Under the pieces are notes generated by a model, which was not told where the DNA came from, did not search any database, and saw only the letters and a list, made by a program, of their open reading frames with translations. DNA of 7,896 bases from a bacterium (lineage in GTDB: Bacteria; UBA9089; CG2-30-40-21), in the NCBI GenBank assembly GCA_030018795.1, contig JASEHA010000093.1, positions 1 through 7,896 of the forward strand. The letters are read 5' to 3'. Every line of letters starts with the position of its first letter. The stretch's first letter is position 1. Of this stretch, positions 4,967-7,896 are shown piece after piece. Both the position numbers and the translations under genes were made by a program.

Positions 4967-5004
4967 AAAAGATTCGAGAAAAGGGTTGCGTCCCCTTTCC
5001 CTTC
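4967..5004. repeat. Conserved flank of attC copy A
   Basis: Counterpart of 3655-3690. The shared core on the minus strand is ACGCAACCCTTTT, then AATCTTTT leading into GTCTAAC. Here it is non-coding, lying between the protease stop and the attC, whereas in the other copy it is the 3' end of the HEPN gene. Confidence 0.75.
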
Positions 5005-5041
5005 CTTCCTTCTTCCCTTTCCCTTCCCTTGCCTTTCCCTT
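4991..5041. repeat. 51-bp polypyrimidine tract
   Basis: Almost pure C/T on the plus strand (AAGGGAAAGG-type units on the minus strand), with one interrupting G at 5031. It lies between the protease stop codon and attC copy A. It is purine-rich in the transcript. Such homopurine tracts can adopt triplex structures and tend to vary in length by slippage. Confidence 0.7.
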
Positions 5042-5079
5042 GTGCTTTTTACTGTCGTTCACATGCCAAAAAACGTACG

Positions 5080-6918
5080 CTATTTTTTCATGTCTTTGTT
5101 TTCTTCAGAAAATTCATATTGTAGAGTCCAATTGTTTAAGATAGACCCATTTGCACCTCGATAAAAAACGAATGTATTCTGAAGCTGATGGTCAACATGT
5201 TTGAATCTAGTGTCCTTATCGAGGTAATACTTATAGACAACTGCATCCCACGATTTCGCTGTTTTTTCTCCGAGTTTTGATTCGTATATATAGTCGGGAT
5301 TGCCGAAATAATATTTGATTTCTTCAATGCCTATTCCTTTTCGAATTTTATCTCTATTATCCTTATTAAATCTTCGAAATTTTTCCTTCGATGCGGTTTC
5401 GCCAGATCTGAATGCTGTTTTTTTATTTTTTGACGGCTCGGTTTCTTGTTGTAGCGTGAATTTCTCGGGGGTTATGCCATCAACCTGAAGTTCTATGGAT
5501 TGAAACGCCAATGCTTCATTGTAAGGTTCAAAATCAACCCAGATTTGCTCTATGGTACGTTGAGGTAAATCAACAATAATGGACTTATCCGATTTGTCAA
5601 TACTTGTTATTCTCAATTGCACATTAGGCCATTGGTCATTTATCGGTCTGAAGATGTCGTGGCGGAACGTCAGTCGAGCTGCCCTGGCCATATCCTTTCC
5701 GGTGTGCTGAGCATATTTGTCAGCATTCCAAAAAAATAATGGCTCGTAGGACATACCGCGTCGAATCTCTGTCTGCTGAACTTCGTTCACATAGAGGCTG
5801 ACATCTTTCAAGTCTGCTTTGAACTCATATTCGTATGCACCATAATAATTTGTCCCTGCATATCCGGCAACTGTGGCACCCAGCACATTAAGTAAAAGAC
5901 TACCGGTAGTTACCCCGACTTTAGGTTTAATCGAAAACATTACGACTGGTGAATGGTAACCGGCATATTGCGTCCACTCTTTTAAATCCTTGTAGGGATC
6001 ATATTGTTCGGCTTGTTTTGCAGCCCCCTTTTTCTCTCGCTCCTGTCTTTTTTTAATCACGTCCAGTTCTGTCTGTTTCTCGACACGATATAAATAGGGG
6101 GGTGTACCGACATTTATTTCAAAATTACCTGTAGACTTCATCCCTGTCACATAATACGACTTGGTTTCTCGTTTTTTTTCTTCAGTTGCCTTCTTGAGTG
6201 CATGTAGGGGGTATTGATCTCTGGGCATCACTGGCAAAAGTGTGAATTCAGGAGGACTTACACCATTCAGCAGGTCGATGGCATGTTGAATGTCATTATA
6301 TGAACGCGTTATCACAACACTACCTGATACACCGGGTCCGTACTGTGCTGCATCCAGAAATGTGTTTATCCCGATTACTTCACTATCCATATTAATGAGT
6401 GGCCCGCCGGAGTTTCCAGGGTTGATATTGACATCAGAGATTATTGCGACCTTCTCTACTTTACTGACAATGCCAGACGTAATAATTTTTGTCTGGTTGA
6501 TAGGGCTTCCAATGGCGATTACTTTTTCTCCCTCGAACGCGATATCTGTCGAATTTTCTGCCATTGACATTCTTAATGGATTTATGTCCTTAACATGCTT
6601 AGGGTTGATAAGGAGAATGGCTATATCGGCGTCTTTATTTTCAACTAGTAATTTCGCCGGTATTTTTACATCATCGTTTATTTGGACGCGAATATAATTG
6701 GAATTTGCGATCACATGTTGATTTGTCATTACAAGACCTCGAGCGTCAAAGAGAAATCCGCTTCCATGTCCAACATCGCCGAAAATTGTGAAAACACCAT
6801 TTCTTACGCCCTTAAATATCAACGCTTCTTCGGATATCTGACGCTCGGCGAAAATTTCGCTTGCACACGAAAAAAATGCTAAAACCAGCACAGAAATTTG
6901 AAATACGAACTTCTTCAT
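5080..6918 (-). CDS. Secreted trypsin-like (HtrA/S1C-type) serine protease with unknown C-terminal half
   Basis: 612 residues. ATG 6918 follows AGGAGG at 6928-6933. Signal peptide: positively charged MKK, hydrophobic core to about residue 20, likely cleavage after EIFA (24), so exported to the periplasm or beyond. Residues about 35-230 form a chymotrypsin-fold protease of the DegP/HtrA kind with a complete triad: His68 (TNQHVI), Asp98 (DADIAIL) and Ser170 (NPGNSGGPL). No PDZ domain follows, unlike DegP. After a Lys/Glu-rich charged linker (about 280-315) comes a region of about 200 residues with beta-rich character that I do not recognise. The last ~80 residues (about 523-604: KGIGIEEIKYYFGNPDYIY, VVYKYY, FVFYRG) are reminiscent of the SmpA/OmlA (BamE-like) fold, a weak resemblance only. 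It ends 114 bp before attC copy A and so may be the cargo of its own cassette, although no attC is seen on its upstream side. Substrate unknown. Confidence 0.88.
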   Translation of the reverse strand: MKKFVFQISVLVLAFFSCASEIFAERQISEEALIFKGVRNGVFTIFGDVGHGSGFLFDARGLVMTNQHVIANSNYIRVQINDDVKIPAKLLVENKDADIAILLINPKHVKDINPLRMSMAENSTDIAFEGEKVIAIGSPINQTKIITSGIVSKVEKVAIISDVNINPGNSGGPLINMDSEVIGINTFLDAAQYGPGVSGSVVITRSYNDIQHAIDLLNGVSPPEFTLLPVMPRDQYPLHALKKATEEKKRETKSYYVTGMKSTGNFEINVGTPPYLYRVEKQTELDVIKKRQEREKKGAAKQAEQYDPYKDLKEWTQYAGYHSPVVMFSIKPKVGVTTGSLLLNVLGATVAGYAGTNYYGAYEYEFKADLKDVSLYVNEVQQTEIRRGMSYEPLFFWNADKYAQHTGKDMARAARLTFRHDIFRPINDQWPNVQLRITSIDKSDKSIIVDLPQRTIEQIWVDFEPYNEALAFQSIELQVDGITPEKFTLQQETEPSKNKKTAFRSGETASKEKFRRFNKDNRDKIRKGIGIEEIKYYFGNPDYIYESKLGEKTAKSWDAVVYKYYLDKDTRFKHVDHQLQNTFVFYRGANGSILNNWTLQYEFSEENKDMKK

Positions 6919-6927
6919 TTTTGGTAT

Positions 6928-6933
6928 CCTCCT
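6928..6933 (-). promoter_or_regulatory. Shine-Dalgarno site of the protease gene
   Basis: AGGAGG on the minus strand, nine bases before ATG 6918. It fixes the start and is consistent with efficient translation. The short stretch between it and the transposon end at 6962 holds an AT-rich run but no clear promoter. Confidence 0.85.
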
Positions 6934-6961
6934 ACATTGTAGTTTAAATATTTACTTTCTG

Positions 6962-7708
6962 AATCTGGGGACACAATACCTATTTTTTAGGTTTGCGACC
7001 CGCTTTCTGAGGATGAAGCACTTAAACCAAGCATTACTTCCAGTCTATTTATAAATGATTCATCTCCCAGGGGACAACCTGTCCCCTCATGACGCCGGAT
7101 TTGTTCTACATCCTTTTTTCTCATTTCTCCTTGCAAAAATTCCTTCCAATCTCCTGCTATCTCAAGCAATGGCAGAACTCGTACTAATCGGTCATCCTTT
7201 CCATTTATATGGGCACATGCACTCGACCATGCATATTCCCAAGCTTTTTGAGACTATCTTTGCTTAAAACAGGATTTAATTCAATGTATCGCACTGCCGT
7301 CATCAAATACCTCTCGTCCATAGGATATGAAGCGAATCTCCCTTGCCACAAATACCCTCGCTATTTTTCCCGAAAGTTGATCATACGCGTATAACGATCG
7401 GTGAGTCTCTCCTATCGCTCTGGATAAACCTTCTTTTGTCTGAGGAACCGCAATTAAGTGAACATGATTCGGCATCAAACAATATACCCATATCTCTACG
7501 CTATATCTATTACACCATTCCTTCAAAAGAGAAATATAGCTTTCATAATCACTCGATAAGAAAAAATACCTTCTGCCGGCAGTTACCTCGTTGGGTTACA
7601 TGATATGGTATTTCTGGTACTACTACACGTGCAATCCGAGCCATGTTTATATCCTATCCCATCTTCATCCTTTTTGCCAAGCATTAATTAGTATTGTGTC
7701 CCCAGATT
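6962..7708 (-). mobile_element. REP-associated (Y1/IS200-like) transposase element, inactive
   Basis: Bounded by perfect 18-bp inverted repeats: AATCTGGGGACACAATAC at 6962-6979 and its exact complement at 7691-7708. It encloses one transposase gene whose stop codon is adjacent to the left repeat. Length 747 bp, as expected for a single-gene Y1 element. The GGGGACA core of the ends recurs inside the gene as a hairpin at 7070-7086 (GGGGACA, loop ACC, TGTCCCC). The transposase is destroyed, so the copy is immobile unless supplied in trans. It lies between a truncated restriction-enzyme gene and the protease gene. Confidence 0.82.
6980..7644 (-). pseudogene. Y1 (HUH) transposase, TnpA-REP family, multiply frameshifted
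   Basis: Starts ATG 7644 with MARIARVVVPEIPYHVTQRG, the standard opening of the family, and ends KAGRKPKK at TAG 6980-6982, also family-like; about 221 codons in all, near the usual length. The HUH metal-binding motif is seen in CLMPNHVHLIAVP; further blocks are RYTRMINFREK, RGYLWQGRFASYPMDERYL, VRYIELNPV, and LVRVLPLLEIAGDWKEFL. Lesions: a frameshift at the six-A run 7561-7566, another near 7398-7402, TAG replacing Trp at 7361-7363 (REK*RGYLW), one near 7240-7246, and one near 7015-7030. These enzymes are single-strand transposases that mobilise their own element or REP palindromes. This copy cannot make protein. Confidence 0.9.
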
Positions 7709-7746
7709 TTCCCCAGATTTTCCAGATTTTAGATTTTACAGATTTT
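7703..7746. repeat. Short CAGATTTT repeat array at the transposon end
   Basis: CAGATTTT occurs at 7703-7710, 7714-7721, 7723-7730 and 7739-7746, with a partial AGATTTT at 7731-7737, at spacings of 7 to 11 bp. The first unit is shared with the right inverted repeat of the transposase element. It may have grown by slippage from the element end, or be the target context. Confidence 0.65.
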
Positions 7747-7861
7747 ATGCACATTCTTGTGCATTTTCATCTTTTTTCCAAGAATCAAATTTTCTACAAA
7801 TTGCTTTTTCGTTCGCAAATCCTCCTTTGGCAGTTTTTGAACCAAGCTCTGTTTTATTCAT
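7745..7861 (-). pseudogene. N-terminal fragment, probable type II restriction endonuclease
   Basis: ATG 7861 opens a 38-codon frame: MNKTELGSKTAKGGFANEKA, then ICRKFDSWKKDENAQECA and TAA at 7745-7747. The LGSKTAKGGFANE...KF..W opening resembles the N-terminus of a family of type II restriction endonucleases; this is from memory and not verified. The gene is cut off at the CAGATTTT repeats and transposase element, and I do not find its remainder beyond the element. The start overlaps the stop of the upstream frame in ATGAATAA, the arrangement often seen for methyltransferase-endonuclease pairs. Confidence 0.55.
7747..7764. repeat. Perfect hairpin ATGCACA-TTCT-TGTGCAT
   Basis: Seven-base arms (7747-7753 and 7758-7764) around a four-base loop. 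It covers the last codons of the endonuclease fragment and lies right beside the CAGATTTT repeats. Y1 transposases act on hairpin DNA near element ends, so its location is suggestive. It could also be chance in coding DNA. Confidence 0.4.
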
Positions 7862-7896
7862 AATTAAACACCCCTATCTCTTCCATCAGCTGCCTA
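7854..7896 (-). CDS. 3' end of an unidentified gene
   Basis: The minus-strand frame entering at the window edge reads RQLMEEIGVFNYE and stops at TAA 7854-7856. It overlaps the endonuclease-fragment start by 8 bp (ATGAATAA). Thirteen residues are too few to assign a family. By position it could be the cognate DNA methyltransferase of the restriction fragment, which is inference only. Confidence 0.4.
   Translation of the reverse strand, partial: RQLMEEIGVFNYE

Noticed and set aside
6865..6918. Lipoprotein signal at Cys18 of the protease (LAFFSC)
   Set aside because: Phe at the -3 and -2 positions does not fit the lipobox; cleavage after EIFA by signal peptidase I is more likely.
7281..7526. 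81-codon frame as a small intact gene
   Set aside because: It is an internal piece of the frameshifted Y1 transposase, containing the HUH motif but neither the family's start nor its C-terminus.

Overview
The window looks like accessory DNA from a diderm (Gram-negative type), AT-rich, probably uncultivated bacterium. An LptD-like outer-membrane assembly protein implies an outer membrane, and the gene order and intergenic repeats do not point to a familiar model genome. All genes I can support lie on the minus strand, so transcription runs from high to low coordinates.

Left part (1-3000) is a housekeeping operon read as ybeY (rRNA maturation nuclease), pdxJ (vitamin B6 synthesis) and an lptD-like gene. 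ybeY and pdxJ overlap, and pdxJ is followed closely by lptD. The lptD reading frame carries an unusual 5' extension made of a fold-back repeat of the GGGTTCAAGGG type. The stretch 3000-3260 is non-coding and rich in small inverted repeats.

Middle part (3260-6940) reads as a piece of an integron-type gene-cassette array. Two 61-bp sites, 3594-3654 and 4906-4966, have the layout of attC recombination sites on the minus strand: a GTCTAAC box, an imperfect hairpin with bulged bases, and a GTTAG box. They bound a 1312-bp cassette that carries two toxin-antitoxin modules: a decayed hicB-hicA pair (one frameshift, one nonsense codon) and an intact MNT nucleotidyltransferase / HEPN pair. Upstream of the first attC lies a 612-residue secreted trypsin-like protease with an unfamiliar C-terminal half. 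Downstream of the second attC lies the N-terminal fragment of an adenine-type DNA methyltransferase. No integrase gene is in the window, so this is either the distal part of an array or an integrase-less attC cluster.

Right part (6960-7896) holds a dead REP-associated (Y1/IS200-like) transposase element with perfect 18-bp terminal inverted repeats, bordered by a short CAGATTTT repeat array. Beyond it is the first 38 codons of what looks like a restriction endonuclease, overlapped by the 3' end of an unidentified upstream gene. The overall picture is a defence and toxin-antitoxin graveyard (broken R-M genes, broken hicBA, dead transposase) next to a core operon, with the HEPN-MNT pair and the protease as the intact cargo.
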